64,000 nucleotides of DNA, taken from SCRA01 sp035533275 (GTDB lineage Bacteria > Vulcanimicrobiota > Vulcanimicrobiia > Vulcanimicrobiales > SCRA01). The notes beneath the pieces are model-generated. The model worked only from the letters and a program-made list of their open reading frames with translations. It was not told the DNA's origin and made no database searches. Positions 9,045 through 17,657 of the stretch are shown here, piece by piece. The translations under genes and the position numbers were made by a program. The stretch is taken from positions 62,001 to 126,000 of the forward strand of contig DATLUD010000008.1 of the NCBI GenBank assembly GCA_035533275.1. The letters run 5' to 3'. The first letter of the stretch is position 1; each line of letters opens with the position of its first letter.

Positions 9045-10365
9045 CGATCGCGAGGCTCTCGCGCGCCGGGCGCTCGAGCTCTCCACGGCCCCGGCCACCG
9101 AGGTCATGGTGGTTGCCGACGACTCGGCCCTGACCCGCTTCACCCACAACTCGATTCACCAGAACGTCGCGGCTCAGACGGCGAGCGTTCGGATTCGCGC
9201 CATCGAGGGCTCCCGCCAGGGCGTGGCCTCGACCGGCGCCGTCGACGACGCGAGCTTGAAGCGCCTCGCCCAGCGCGCACTGGAGATCGCGCGCCTCTCA
9301 CCCGAGGACCCGGAGCTGCCGGTGCTACCCTCCGCGGGCGCCTTCGCCGCTCCCGCGGGCGCCTTCGTCCAGTCTACCGCCGAGGCCGGCGCGCGACGGC
9401 GCGCCGAGGTCGCCGACGCCATCTTCCGCCAGATGGAGCACCACGGCCAGTGGGGCGCCGGATTCGTCACCACGTCGTCGAGCGGGATCACGCTCGCCAA
9501 CAGCAACGGCTTGGTGGCGTCGTTCGACTCCACCGACGCGGGCGTCAACGTCAAAGCCAACGCCGTCGACTCGACGGGCTTCGCCGAGGCTTACGCCCGC
9601 GATCAGCGCGCCCTCGACGGCGCGGCCCTCGGGCTGCGGGCCGCGGAGAAGGCCGAGCGGAGCGCACAGCCGCGCCACGTGGAGCCCGGCGACTGGACCG
9701 TGATCATCGAGCCCCCCGCGTTCGGCGAGCTGCTCCACTACCTGGCTCAGCACTTCGGAGCCCAAGCGTACGTCGACGGCTCCAGCTTCGCCTCGGACGG
9801 CCTCGACCGTCCCTACGTCGGCGAGAACGTGACGCTGGTCGACGATCACGCCCACCCCTTGTTCACGGGGATGCCGTTCGACTTCGAAGGCTATCCCACG
9901 CAGCGCGTTCCCCTCATCGAGGGCGGCGTGGTGCGGCACGTGGTGACCGACGCCTACTACGCCAAGCGGTTGGGGACGGCGAACACGGGTCACGCGCTGC
10001 CCGCGCCCAACGCCTACGGACCTCAGGCGCGCTCCCTGGTGTTCGCCCCGGGCAAGGCCACGCGCGAGGACCTCATTGCCGGAACCAAGCGCGGTCTGCT
10101 GATCACGCGCTTCTGGTACATCCGCCCGGTCGACCAGCGGCAGACGATCGTCACCGGCATGACGCGGGACGGAACCTTCCTCATCGAGGACGGCCGCATC
10201 ACAGGCGGCGTGCGCAACATGCGCTTCAACCAGTCGATCCTCGACTGCCTGCGCCGTTGCGAGGCGGCCGACGACCTCGTCCGCACGGGGGGCTACGGCT
10301 ACCAGTGCGTGGTGCCCACGATCAAAGTCGAGGGCTTCCATTTCTCGAGCGGGACGGAGTTCTAG
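9034..10365 (+). CDS. TldE/PmbA family subunit, partner of TldD
   Basis: The 443-residue protein is a TldD/PmbA paralogue lacking the HExxxH motif, as expected for the non-catalytic subunit. It shows SNGLVASFDSTDAGVNVKA in the middle and RFWYIRPVDQRQTIVTGMTRDGTFLIEDGRITGGVRNMRF near the end, split here only for description. The ATG overlaps the end of tldD by 11 bp, so a 1:1 complex made by translational coupling is likely. A strong palindrome follows. Confidence 0.85.
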   Translation: MRASDREALARRALELSTAPATEVMVVADDSALTRFTHNSIHQNVAAQTASVRIRAIEGSRQGVASTGAVDDASLKRLAQRALEIARLSPEDPELPVLPSAGAFAAPAGAFVQSTAEAGARRRAEVADAIFRQMEHHGQWGAGFVTTSSSGITLANSNGLVASFDSTDAGVNVKANAVDSTGFAEAYARDQRALDGAALGLRAAEKAERSAQPRHVEPGDWTVIIEPPAFGELLHYLAQHFGAQAYVDGSSFASDGLDRPYVGENVTLVDDHAHPLFTGMPFDFEGYPTQRVPLIEGGVVRHVVTDAYYAKRLGTANTGHALPAPNAYGPQARSLVFAPGKATREDLIAGTKRGLLITRFWYIRPVDQRQTIVTGMTRDGTFLIEDGRITGGVRNMRFNQSILDCLRRCEAADDLVRTGGYGYQCVVPTIKVEGFHFSSGTEF

Positions 10366-10374
10366 GACAAGACT

Positions 10375-10404
10375 AACGGGTCGGCATGGGGGTGCCGACC
10401 CGTT
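10375..10404. terminator. 12-bp inverted repeat, bidirectional terminator
   Basis: AACGGGTCGGCA and its exact complement TGCCGACCCGTT flank a 6-nt loop (tggggg), ten bases after the tldE stop and about 100 bases before the stop of the opposing gene. There is no T-tract. The design is similar to the palindrome at 3558-3593. Confidence 0.65.
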
Positions 10405-10507
10405 GCTTCTGGTGAAGCGAAGCCCTCCCGGGCCTCGAGCCTCACCCTTGCGCACGCCGCCCACACCGCTTGTTGAGCGCGCGCAAAGCCTTTGGAGTGC
10501 GTGCGGC

Positions 10508-11524
10508 TCACTCCCGCAGGAGTCGCGTCGCCGCCGCCACCACCTCGGGATCCCATCGCCTCCCGGCCTCCGCTTCGAGCGCCGCCACGGCGTTCTCGGG
10601 GGAGATTCGCTCGGCGACCATCGCGTCGTAGGCGTCCACCACGGCGAGGATCCGCGAGGCCAAGGGGATCTGCGGGCCCGCGAGCCCACCGGGGCACCCC
10701 GCCCCGTCCCAACGCTCGTCGCGATGGAGTTCGATCGCCGCGATGGCTCGCAGCGCCTCGATGCGCGTCAGGGCCGTTGCCCCGATGGACGCATGCCCGG
10801 CCACGATCTCGAGCTCGGTCTTGGTCAGTGGAGGCTGATTGCCCAGAAGCGCAGCCGGGACCGACGCCGCCTCGACCGCATGCACCTGACCGACGCGCTC
10901 CATGAAACCGCAGGCCTCTTCGCCCAAGCCCAGCTCCTCGGCGATCTCCACCGCAAGGCGCTTCGAGCGCCCCTCGGCGGGGCACTGCTGGCGCCCCTTC
11001 GCGCCGCGCGAGGCGAGTGACTCCACCGGGCGGATCGTCGCCCGGACGTAGGCACCTTGCAGCTGTTGGCGCAACTCCGCGAAGAAGAGCACGATGTCGG
11101 TGATCTCGTCGCGGATCGAGGCGGCCGCGCTCACGACCAGGGCGCAGCCGGCGTCGAGCATACGGGGGATGTCCAACTCGACGAGCAACCGGCGGTCCGA
11201 GATCTGGTGGAGGTCCCGCACCCAGTCCAGCAACGGCGCGAAGTCGTCCTCGCGCAATCCGACGATGATGTGGTCGACGAACCGCGCGGCCAGGTTGTCG
11301 GGCCGGATCTCGGCGTGGGGATCCGAAGCGAAGCCTGCCCGGTCGTAGATCGCCTCGACGACGACGGGCCGGCGCGCGGCCAGGAGGGCGGCGAGGTCGA
11401 CCCGCAAGCGGTCGACGATGCCGTAGCCCCCCATGCTGTTGCCATGAGTGACGCCGATGCCGTGGATGGTGAACGGCTCGCCGAACTCACTGCCTAATTC
11501 GATATCCCACGCGGTTGCTGCCAT
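10508..11524 (-). CDS. Degenerate HD-GYP domain protein
   Basis: The 338-residue protein has an unrecognised N-terminal half (about 1-185). The C-terminal half is laid out like an HD-GYP phosphodiesterase: LTKTELEIVAGHASIGATAL, then ELHRDERWDGAGCPGGLAGP and IPLASRILAVVDAYDAM. HD-GYP proteins normally hydrolyse cyclic di-GMP. Here the first HD pair is missing (the segment reads QVHAVEAASVPA), HHE has become HRDE and GYP has become GCP. Catalysis is therefore doubtful, and a binding or scaffolding role is more likely. It converges on tldE. Confidence 0.7.
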   Translation of the reverse strand: MAATAWDIELGSEFGEPFTIHGIGVTHGNSMGGYGIVDRLRVDLAALLAARRPVVVEAIYDRAGFASDPHAEIRPDNLAARFVDHIIVGLREDDFAPLLDWVRDLHQISDRRLLVELDIPRMLDAGCALVVSAAASIRDEITDIVLFFAELRQQLQGAYVRATIRPVESLASRGAKGRQQCPAEGRSKRLAVEIAEELGLGEEACGFMERVGQVHAVEAASVPAALLGNQPPLTKTELEIVAGHASIGATALTRIEALRAIAAIELHRDERWDGAGCPGGLAGPQIPLASRILAVVDAYDAMVAERISPENAVAALEAEAGRRWDPEVVAAATRLLRE

Positions 11525-11578
11525 GAGAGGCTCCCGATGTCCTATCTTTGCGTCACCCGGCGAACGTTGGAGCCCGGT

Positions 11579-11728
11579 CTAGTGGTTGGGCGGAAGGAGT
11601 CCGCCGTCAGGATTGACCGGCGCCTGCACCACGGTGTTCGTGGGAGGCAACGCGCTGCCGCCACCGGAGCACGCGGCGAGGCCTAGGACGCTGGCACCGA
11701 GGACCAGGGCGGCGAGCAAGCGAGTCAT
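11579..11728 (-). CDS. 49-residue lipoprotein of unknown function
   Basis: This short gene is well supported. The ATG is preceded by GGAGG with 7-nt spacing, and the product starts MTRLLAALVLGASVLGLAAC, a textbook lipoprotein signal with cleavage before Cys20. The mature peptide is only 30 residues (SGGGSALPPTNTVVQAPVNP and a proline-rich end). It would be a lipid-anchored tag on a membrane. Its small size recalls entericidin-like lipoproteins, but no family is recognisable. Confidence 0.6.
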   Translation of the reverse strand: MTRLLAALVLGASVLGLAACSGGGSALPPTNTVVQAPVNPDGGLLPPNH

Positions 11729-11780
11729 GCGATAGCCTCCAAGGGGGTGAGTTGATTCCTTGGTGCTATCCTAGGCCTTG

Positions 11781-11818
11781 GCCGCCGGGAAAACTCTACC
11801 GAAAATTAGGTAGGCGGC
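11781..11818 (-). terminator. Hairpin after the MalT-like gene
   Basis: GCCGCC and GGCGGC enclose a smaller CTACC/GGTAG stem in an A/T-rich segment. The hairpin touches the TAG stop of the MalT-like gene on the minus strand and precedes the lipoprotein gene. It probably terminates or attenuates transcription; support is structural only. Confidence 0.4.
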
Positions 11819-14475
11819 TACTCGAGGAAGCCTTGCCGCCGGGCCAAGGCCACCGCCTCCGACCGCGAGCGGCACCCCAACTTGCGCAGCGCGTTGCTCA
11901 GGTGCTTGTCGACCGTCTGTGGGCTGCGCCCCAGGCGCGCCGCGATCTGCTTGGAGGCCAGCCCCGCGCCCACCAGGCCAAGAAGCGCCAGCTCGGTCTT
12001 GGTCAGGCTCCCTACGGCGCCCGCCTCCCCGTCGCTCTCGGCCTGCACGGGGACGCCCGGACGCGTGAAGACCCCCGCCAGCCCCTCGAGGCCCGCATGA
12101 CCCAAGCGCTCGAGCGCCTCGCGGCGGCGCTCCTCGCCCTCCGCATGGCCGCCGGCCTGGAGATAGGTGGCCCAGGCGACGTCGAAGAGGAGCCGTGCCT
12201 TGCGCTCCAGGGCCCCCTTGGCCCGGCCGAGCTGCTCGAGCAGGCTGCGCCCGCGCTCGAGCCGCCCCAAGATCAGGTTGGCGTGCGCGAGATAAATCAA
12301 GGCCAGCATCGTGCGCCGGGAGGCCTCGACGCTGGAGGGCGCCACGTCGCGGAGACGCTGAAGGCACTCCCCGACCCTCGCCTCGGCATCCTCCCGGCGC
12401 GCCGCCAACGCGGCGTAGAACGCGATCTCAGCGATCCGCAGTGTCGTGTAATGCCACTCCGGAAGCGCCGGGCATGCGTTCAACGATTCAAAGGCCGCCT
12501 GAACGTCACCTGACGCCGCCTGCATCAAGGCCCTTGCGGGAGGCACACAAATGTCGTGCGCCCATCGTCCCAAACCCAGCGCCACGAGGGCCTCTAGCCG
12601 CGCAATCGCATCGTTGACGATCTCGGAGCATCCGGCCTCGCTCGCGGAATAGATCAGGGACATCAGGGCGAACGTCTCGCTGTGCGCATCGCCGGCACGC
12701 CGGAAAGCTTCGGCAGCCTCCGTGGCATGACGCACCACCACGCCCGTTTCGCTGCGCATCAAGGCAACCTTCGCGAGGCAGGTCCGCGCGCGTGCGGCCG
12801 TCTGCTGGTCGCGGCCCGCCTCCGCCTCGGCCAGCAGCTCTTCGGCAAAGCGCTCGATCAAGCTGAGTTCGCTGCGGTTGAACGAGAGCACCAGGTTGGC
12901 GTACGCGACCCGGTAGCGCTGGGCGGGCGTCGCCAGCGGCGACATCTGCTGGAGGTAGCGCTGCGCCTCGTCGCTCTCGCCGAGCGCGGTCAGCGCATCG
13001 ACGGCCAGCGCGCAATAGTCGAAGGCCACGTCGCGCGGCAACACGGCGTCGCCCGTCTCGTCGCGCACGACGTCCATCGCCTCGGCGTAACGGATCTCGT
13101 GCGAGAGGTAGGTCGCCAACGCGAGGCGCGCCTTGAGGCGCGTCAGCCCCGATCCGCCCAGCTCCTCCACGCGGCGCACCAGTTCGGGTACCTCGCCGGC
13201 GCGGGCCGTGCGCACCAGCACCAGGGCCCGCAGGGCCAAGATCTCCGCATCGTCCGGAGCGTCGAGCACCTCCAGCGCCCGCAGCAGCGCGTCGGCGCGC
13301 CCGCTGCGGAAGATCTCCCGAAAGCGCTCGTCGACCAGGCGCTTGACGCGCGGGCGGTCATCCGCCTCCACCAGGAGCGCGAGCGCCTCCGCATGGCGCT
13401 CTCCCGCCGTGAGCGCCTGCGCGGCCGCCACGTAGACCTCGCGGCGCTCGCGCGCCGGCCGGCGCTGGAGCTCGTGGCGAGCGAAGTCTCGGAAGAGGCC
13501 TTGGTAGCGATAGACGTCCTCGCTGTCGCGGAAGACGAAGACGCCGTCGTTGAGCAGCCGATCGAGGATGACGCGCGCATCGGCGTAGCGGTCGTGCACC
13601 TCGAGCAGCGGAATCTCCAACGCCTCGAAGACGCTGGTCTCCACCACGAAGCGCCGCACGGAAGCCGGCAGCGACGCGAAGATTTCCTTGGCGAAGAAAT
13701 CGAAGAGGATCTCGCGCGTCGCCCCCTCGATCTGGCGCAAATCGCCTCCGGCGCGGGCCGCGGCGCGAGCGGCGAGCGTCGCGGCCATCGGCCACCCCTC
13801 CGCCAACTCCACCACGCGCTCGAGGGTCTGCTCCGGGAGCGCGAGGTTGCTCCGCTCCACGTATGCGCGGATCTCGTCGTCTCGAAAGCGCAACTCGGCG
13901 AGATCGATCGGAAAGTCGACGGTGCCGTACGCCAGCCAACTCGTCAGCGGCAGGGGCGGCGTGGCCCGCGAGACGACGATGAACTGCGAGTGCTCCGCGC
14001 GCTCGATCAGCTCCCGCAGAAACGCAACGCTCTCCTCGTCGTGCACCTGGTCGGCGTCCTCGATCACCAGCAGCGGCGCGTGCTCGGCCAACAGGTGCGC
14101 GAACCAGTCCGCCAGCACCAGCTCGGGACGCGGGGCGCGGCGCGCGCTCTCGGCGGCCCCACCGAAATCTTGCGCGGCGTCGGGCGCGATGTCGCGCAAC
14201 GCCAGCGCGACCTCGCGAGCGAACGGCAGGAGCCCGCCGCCGGTGGGCACGCGCACGATCGCCGACGGGCGCGTCGGCGCGCGATCGAGATACTGACGCA
14301 CGAGCGTGCTCTTGCCGTACCCCGCGGGCGCGACCAAACACGCCACCCGCAAGCTCAGCGCGTTGCTCAGTCGCTCGATCAGCCGGGGACGGTCGAGGGT
14401 TCCGAACGCCCCGGGGGCCGGTACCGATGCCGGTACGCCGACCAGCCGCCGTAATGCCATCTCGTGCAGGGCCAT
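11818..14475 (-). CDS. MalT/LuxR-family STAND ATPase transcriptional regulator
   Basis: The 885-residue protein has the MalT architecture. Near residues 46-54 is a Walker A (APAGYGKST), near 138 an acidic Walker B (LLVIEDADQ). A winged-helix/arm region and a long alpha-helical TPR-like sensor domain (about 350-800) follow. The LuxR helix-turn-helix is at the end (LTKTELALLGLVGAGLASKQ, then IAARLGRSPQTVDKHL). Such regulators use ATP and an effector sugar or peptide to oligomerise and activate promoters. The ATG at 14475 is chosen; a second ATG at 14460 is possible and neither has a clear ribosome site. It lies 19 bp downstream of the peptide-binding lipoprotein on the same strand, so a peptide-related signal is a reasonable guess. 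Confidence 0.8.
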   Translation of the reverse strand: MALHEMALRRLVGVPASVPAPGAFGTLDRPRLIERLSNALSLRVACLVAPAGYGKSTLVRQYLDRAPTRPSAIVRVPTGGGLLPFAREVALALRDIAPDAAQDFGGAAESARRAPRPELVLADWFAHLLAEHAPLLVIEDADQVHDEESVAFLRELIERAEHSQFIVVSRATPPLPLTSWLAYGTVDFPIDLAELRFRDDEIRAYVERSNLALPEQTLERVVELAEGWPMAATLAARAAARAGGDLRQIEGATREILFDFFAKEIFASLPASVRRFVVETSVFEALEIPLLEVHDRYADARVILDRLLNDGVFVFRDSEDVYRYQGLFRDFARHELQRRPARERREVYVAAAQALTAGERHAEALALLVEADDRPRVKRLVDERFREIFRSGRADALLRALEVLDAPDDAEILALRALVLVRTARAGEVPELVRRVEELGGSGLTRLKARLALATYLSHEIRYAEAMDVVRDETGDAVLPRDVAFDYCALAVDALTALGESDEAQRYLQQMSPLATPAQRYRVAYANLVLSFNRSELSLIERFAEELLAEAEAGRDQQTAARARTCLAKVALMRSETGVVVRHATEAAEAFRRAGDAHSETFALMSLIYSASEAGCSEIVNDAIARLEALVALGLGRWAHDICVPPARALMQAASGDVQAAFESLNACPALPEWHYTTLRIAEIAFYAALAARREDAEARVGECLQRLRDVAPSSVEASRRTMLALIYLAHANLILGRLERGRSLLEQLGRAKGALERKARLLFDVAWATYLQAGGHAEGEERRREALERLGHAGLEGLAGVFTRPGVPVQAESDGEAGAVGSLTKTELALLGLVGAGLASKQIAARLGRSPQTVDKHLSNALRKLGCRSRSEAVALARRQGFLE

Positions 14476-14494
14476 TGTATCATGGCTGGGCGGC

Positions 14495-16129
14495 CTAGCG
14501 CCCCCTGAGGCTCCAGTCCGCCACGTTGTAGAAGTCCGAACCCACCGGCACGGGATGGAGACCGTGGAGGTCGGCGGAAGCGGCATCGATCTGGGGCAGC
14601 CAATCGAGCGTGTAGAACGGCAAGTCCCGGATCAAGGCCCTCTGCTCCTTGAAGTAGAGTTGGCGCCTCTTGCCGCGATCATACGTCCGCAGGGCCTCCT
14701 CGCCCCAGCGACCGACCTGCGGATCGACGTACCACGAGGCATTCTGCCCCTTGGGCGGGAGCGCATGGGGTCCGACAAACGTCTGATCGTCGGGATCGGG
14801 TATGGCATCTTCCCACGCGAAAAGCGCCACCTGATACCGTCCCGAGAAGATGAGCCCGCCGGCGCCGGCCGGGGCGAAGAGCGTCTGCGCCGGCGCGTTC
14901 TTCACGCGCAGGTCGATGCCGATGGCGCGCATCTCCTGCTGGTAGACGACCTCGAACGCCTCGCGATTCTGCACGCCGCTGACCGTGCTGATCTCGACGG
15001 TCAGCCGGTGACCGTTGCGATACCGGTAGCCGTCCTTGGCCAGGCGCCAGCCGGCGCGCCGCAGGAGCGCGCGCGCGGCGGCGGGATCGAACGGATAGTA
15101 GTGCACGGCGGGATCGAACGCCCAGAGGCTGGGGGCCTGATCCGTGGGGCCGAGGCCGCCTTCGCCGTGGTAGATCGCCCCGTAGACGGCCCGTTCGTCC
15201 AGGCCCAGCACCATCGCGCGCCGCACGGCCAGCTCGGCTTGGGGCCCCGATCCCGGGCGCAGGTTGAAGTTGAGGTGCTCCCAGTGCGCCGTGGCCGCGC
15301 TCTCCACGCGCACGCCGCGCACGCTCTCGATCAGCGGCACCTGCTGCGCCGGAACCGACGGATAGACATCGATCTCGTGGGTGCGCAAGGCATTGAGCAG
15401 CGTGTTGGTGTCGTGGATGAAGATCCAGTCGATGCGGCGGATCTTCGGGTGCTTCCAGTAGTACGGGTTCGCCTCGAAGCGCAGCCTCTGGCCGTGGCTC
15501 CACGAGATCACGCGATACGGGCCCGTGCCGATCGGGTGCTCGTTGAACGCCACCCGATTGAGATCGCGGTAGCGCTCGAGCAAGTGCGCGGGAACGATGG
15601 CGCCTTGGTTGGCGCAACGGAAGAGGTAGATCGCCGGGGCGTAGGGGCGCTTGAGATGCACGACCACGGTGTAGGGATCGGGCGCCGTGATCGAGGCGAT
15701 CTGGTCGTAGCCGACGCGCGTCGGCACGTCGTTGCGCGGGTTCATCAGCGCGTGCCAGGTGAAGATCACGTCGCGCGCGGTGAACGGCGCTCCATCCTGC
15801 CAGCGCACGCCGCGGCGCAGGTGGTACGTGATGGTTCGGCCGTCGGAGGAGATGCCGCCGTTGGCGCGGCTCGGTACGGCCGTCGCGAGGTCGGGGATCA
15901 GCTCGCCGTGCCGGTCGTAGCGGATGAGACCGTCGAAGACGAGGTTGTCGGCATCCGTGGTGACGGCTTCCTGCGAGACGATCGGCGAGAGGGTATCCGG
16001 CTCTTCGTACTCGCCGACGCGCAGCGTTCTCGAGCTCTCCGCAGCCCCGCCGCCGCCCGGGGCGCCCGCCACGTGCGTGCATCCGCTCGCCGCGGCGAGC
16101 AGCACGAGCACGAGCGCCAGGCGTCTCAC
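14495..16129 (-). CDS. Peptide ABC transporter substrate-binding lipoprotein (SBP_bac_5)
   Basis: The 544-residue protein starts at a GTG that overlaps the upstream stop (GTGA). It has a lipobox (LVLLAAASGC) and the family pattern LRVGEYEEPDTLSPIVSQE, then GRTITYHLRRGVRWQDGAPF and DVIFTWHALMNP. Family members bind oligopeptides, dipeptides, opines or nickel complexes outside the inner membrane and deliver them to a permease. No permease or ATPase gene is adjacent, so it may serve a distant transporter or act as a sensor for the MalT-like regulator downstream. A paralogue of identical length lies at 47269-48903. Confidence 0.85.
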   Translation of the reverse strand: MRRLALVLVLLAAASGCTHVAGAPGGGGAAESSRTLRVGEYEEPDTLSPIVSQEAVTTDADNLVFDGLIRYDRHGELIPDLATAVPSRANGGISSDGRTITYHLRRGVRWQDGAPFTARDVIFTWHALMNPRNDVPTRVGYDQIASITAPDPYTVVVHLKRPYAPAIYLFRCANQGAIVPAHLLERYRDLNRVAFNEHPIGTGPYRVISWSHGQRLRFEANPYYWKHPKIRRIDWIFIHDTNTLLNALRTHEIDVYPSVPAQQVPLIESVRGVRVESAATAHWEHLNFNLRPGSGPQAELAVRRAMVLGLDERAVYGAIYHGEGGLGPTDQAPSLWAFDPAVHYYPFDPAAARALLRRAGWRLAKDGYRYRNGHRLTVEISTVSGVQNREAFEVVYQQEMRAIGIDLRVKNAPAQTLFAPAGAGGLIFSGRYQVALFAWEDAIPDPDDQTFVGPHALPPKGQNASWYVDPQVGRWGEEALRTYDRGKRRQLYFKEQRALIRDLPFYTLDWLPQIDAASADLHGLHPVPVGSDFYNVADWSLRGR

Positions 16130-17043
16130 GCGGTGCCGTTGGCGGCGATGGACGCCGCCTCTTTGCGGCGGCGCACGAAGACTCCCAGGACGGCCAGCAA
16201 CGCGCCCCCGATCAGCAGCGGCGGCCACGGTGCCGAGGCGACCATCAAGACCGGGTAGCGGCCGATCGACGCCGTGAGCCGCAGATCGCCGACGGCGGTA
16301 GGGACGCCTTGCGGCAGGAAGGCGATGCCGCCGCGGATGAGCGTGTGGTGGTCGTCGGTGATGGCCACCAGCAGCGCGGGCTGCCCCGCCGTCAGGTCGG
16401 CGCGCTGCACGGCGGCGACGTCTTGCGGCGAGAAGTAGAACGCCTGCACCTGGCGCTCGACGCCGGGCAGCGCGAAGAGGTCGATGGGGTAGGTCTTCCC
16501 GCGCAGCGTCGCCCGGCCGGGGAAGAGGAGCACCGGGGAGAGGAAGGTGTTACCCTGGGGTTGCGTCACCGTGAGATGGCGCCCCCTGGCGTCTGCGGCG
16601 TCCACGTAGGCGGCCGGCCGCATCTCCGCCACCAGCACCGAGGAGTCGACGTACGCGCGGCCGCTGGGGCGCAGAGGGCCGCGGCCGATGACGTCCAGGG
16701 TCGCGGTGCCGCTGCGCACCGTCTGCGCGTCGGCGATGGGAAAGCGCACCACCGCGCCGCCCCCGGCATGCACCACCTGCCCCGCGCCCCGTGCGAGGGT
16801 GGCGGTGTCGGCGCCGGTGAGTCCCGAGTAGAGCGCCGCGAGCCCAACCACCATCACGCCGGCGGTGGCCAACCGGTAGCGGCGCTCGCGGAACGTGTAC
16901 ACCACGGTCACCGTCAGGCCGAGCACCAGCGCCAGCGCGTACTGCCACGTGTGATAGAAGAGGAGCCCGGGAAACGCGTCCGGTGCGAATGCGAGCGCCG
17001 CGACGGCGAGCGCCGCGACGAAGGCGACGGCGTTCCCGCTCAT
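16126..17043 (-). CDS. Membrane protein resembling ResB-type cytochrome c biogenesis factors
   Basis: The 305-residue protein has about three N-terminal membrane helices (VAFVAALAVAALAFAPDAF, YALALVLGLTVTVVYTF, LATAGVMVVGLAALYSGL). A large beta-rich extracytoplasmic domain and a final helix (PWPPLLIGGALLAVLGVFV) followed by RRRK complete it. This layout, with a domain reading IRGGIAFLPQGVPTAVGDLR before the last helix, is like ResB, but similarity is weak. The TlpA thioredoxin gene overlaps upstream (ATGA) and the peptide-binding gene downstream (GTGA), so all three are one operon. Assignment to cytochrome c maturation is inference. Confidence 0.5.
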   Translation of the reverse strand: MSGNAVAFVAALAVAALAFAPDAFPGLLFYHTWQYALALVLGLTVTVVYTFRERRYRLATAGVMVVGLAALYSGLTGADTATLARGAGQVVHAGGGAVVRFPIADAQTVRSGTATLDVIGRGPLRPSGRAYVDSSVLVAEMRPAAYVDAADARGRHLTVTQPQGNTFLSPVLLFPGRATLRGKTYPIDLFALPGVERQVQAFYFSPQDVAAVQRADLTAGQPALLVAITDDHHTLIRGGIAFLPQGVPTAVGDLRLTASIGRYPVLMVASAPWPPLLIGGALLAVLGVFVRRRKEAASIAANGTA

Positions 17044-17567
17044 CGCGCCGCCCCCGCCACCTTGGCCTTCGCCTCCATCTGAGCGTAGGTGAGCGGACCG
17101 TCGATCGCAACGGCGACCGTGCCGTCGCGGCGCACGAAGACCGACGTCGGCAGCCCGAGGGCGCCGAACGCGGTGCCGTACTGCTGCTCGCGATCGAGCA
17201 GGATCGGAAACGTCACGCCGACCTTCTCCGCAAATGCGCCCGCGGTCTGCTCCGACTCGCCTTCGTTGATGCCGATCACCTGCACCCCGTCCTTCGCCGC
17301 GTCGCGTGCGAAGCGCTCGAGGTCCGGCATCTCCTGGCGGCACGGCGGGCACCACGAGGCCCAGAGATTCACGAGCAGCACCTTGCCGCGATAGTCCGCC
17401 ACTCCCGCGTTGCCGCCGCCGAGCTTGGGCACGGTGAAGCTTTCGACCGGGGCGCCGACCAGCGCCGCCGGACCCGCCGCCAAGGAGGCCTTTCCGCCAC
17501 CGCTGCAGCTCGCCAACGCAAGGGCGCCGACGGCGGCGACCCATCTACCACGATTCACGAGGGCCAC
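17040..17567 (-). CDS. TlpA/ResA-type thioredoxin lipoprotein
   Basis: The 175-residue protein has a lipoprotein signal (WVAAVGALALASC) and a thioredoxin fold with the active site WCPPC (VNLWASWCPPCRQEMPDLER) and a cis-proline loop (GLPTSVFV). TlpA/ResA proteins reduce disulfides outside the cytoplasmic membrane, often for cytochrome c haem attachment or metal-site assembly. The GTG at 17567 is used; an in-frame GTG at 17558 is an alternative. Its stop overlaps the ResB-like gene, which supports a shared thiol-redox role. Confidence 0.85.
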   Translation of the reverse strand: MALVNRGRWVAAVGALALASCSGGGKASLAAGPAALVGAPVESFTVPKLGGGNAGVADYRGKVLLVNLWASWCPPCRQEMPDLERFARDAAKDGVQVIGINEGESEQTAGAFAEKVGVTFPILLDREQQYGTAFGALGLPTSVFVRRDGTVAVAIDGPLTYAQMEAKAKVAGAAR

Positions 17568-17657
17568 AATTATGCGCTCGCCGCGCGAAGGCCTATCACC
17601 TCGAGCACGCCCCCCTGGACGAAGGCCGGACGCGCTCAGCCCGCCGAATCAAGGCCC

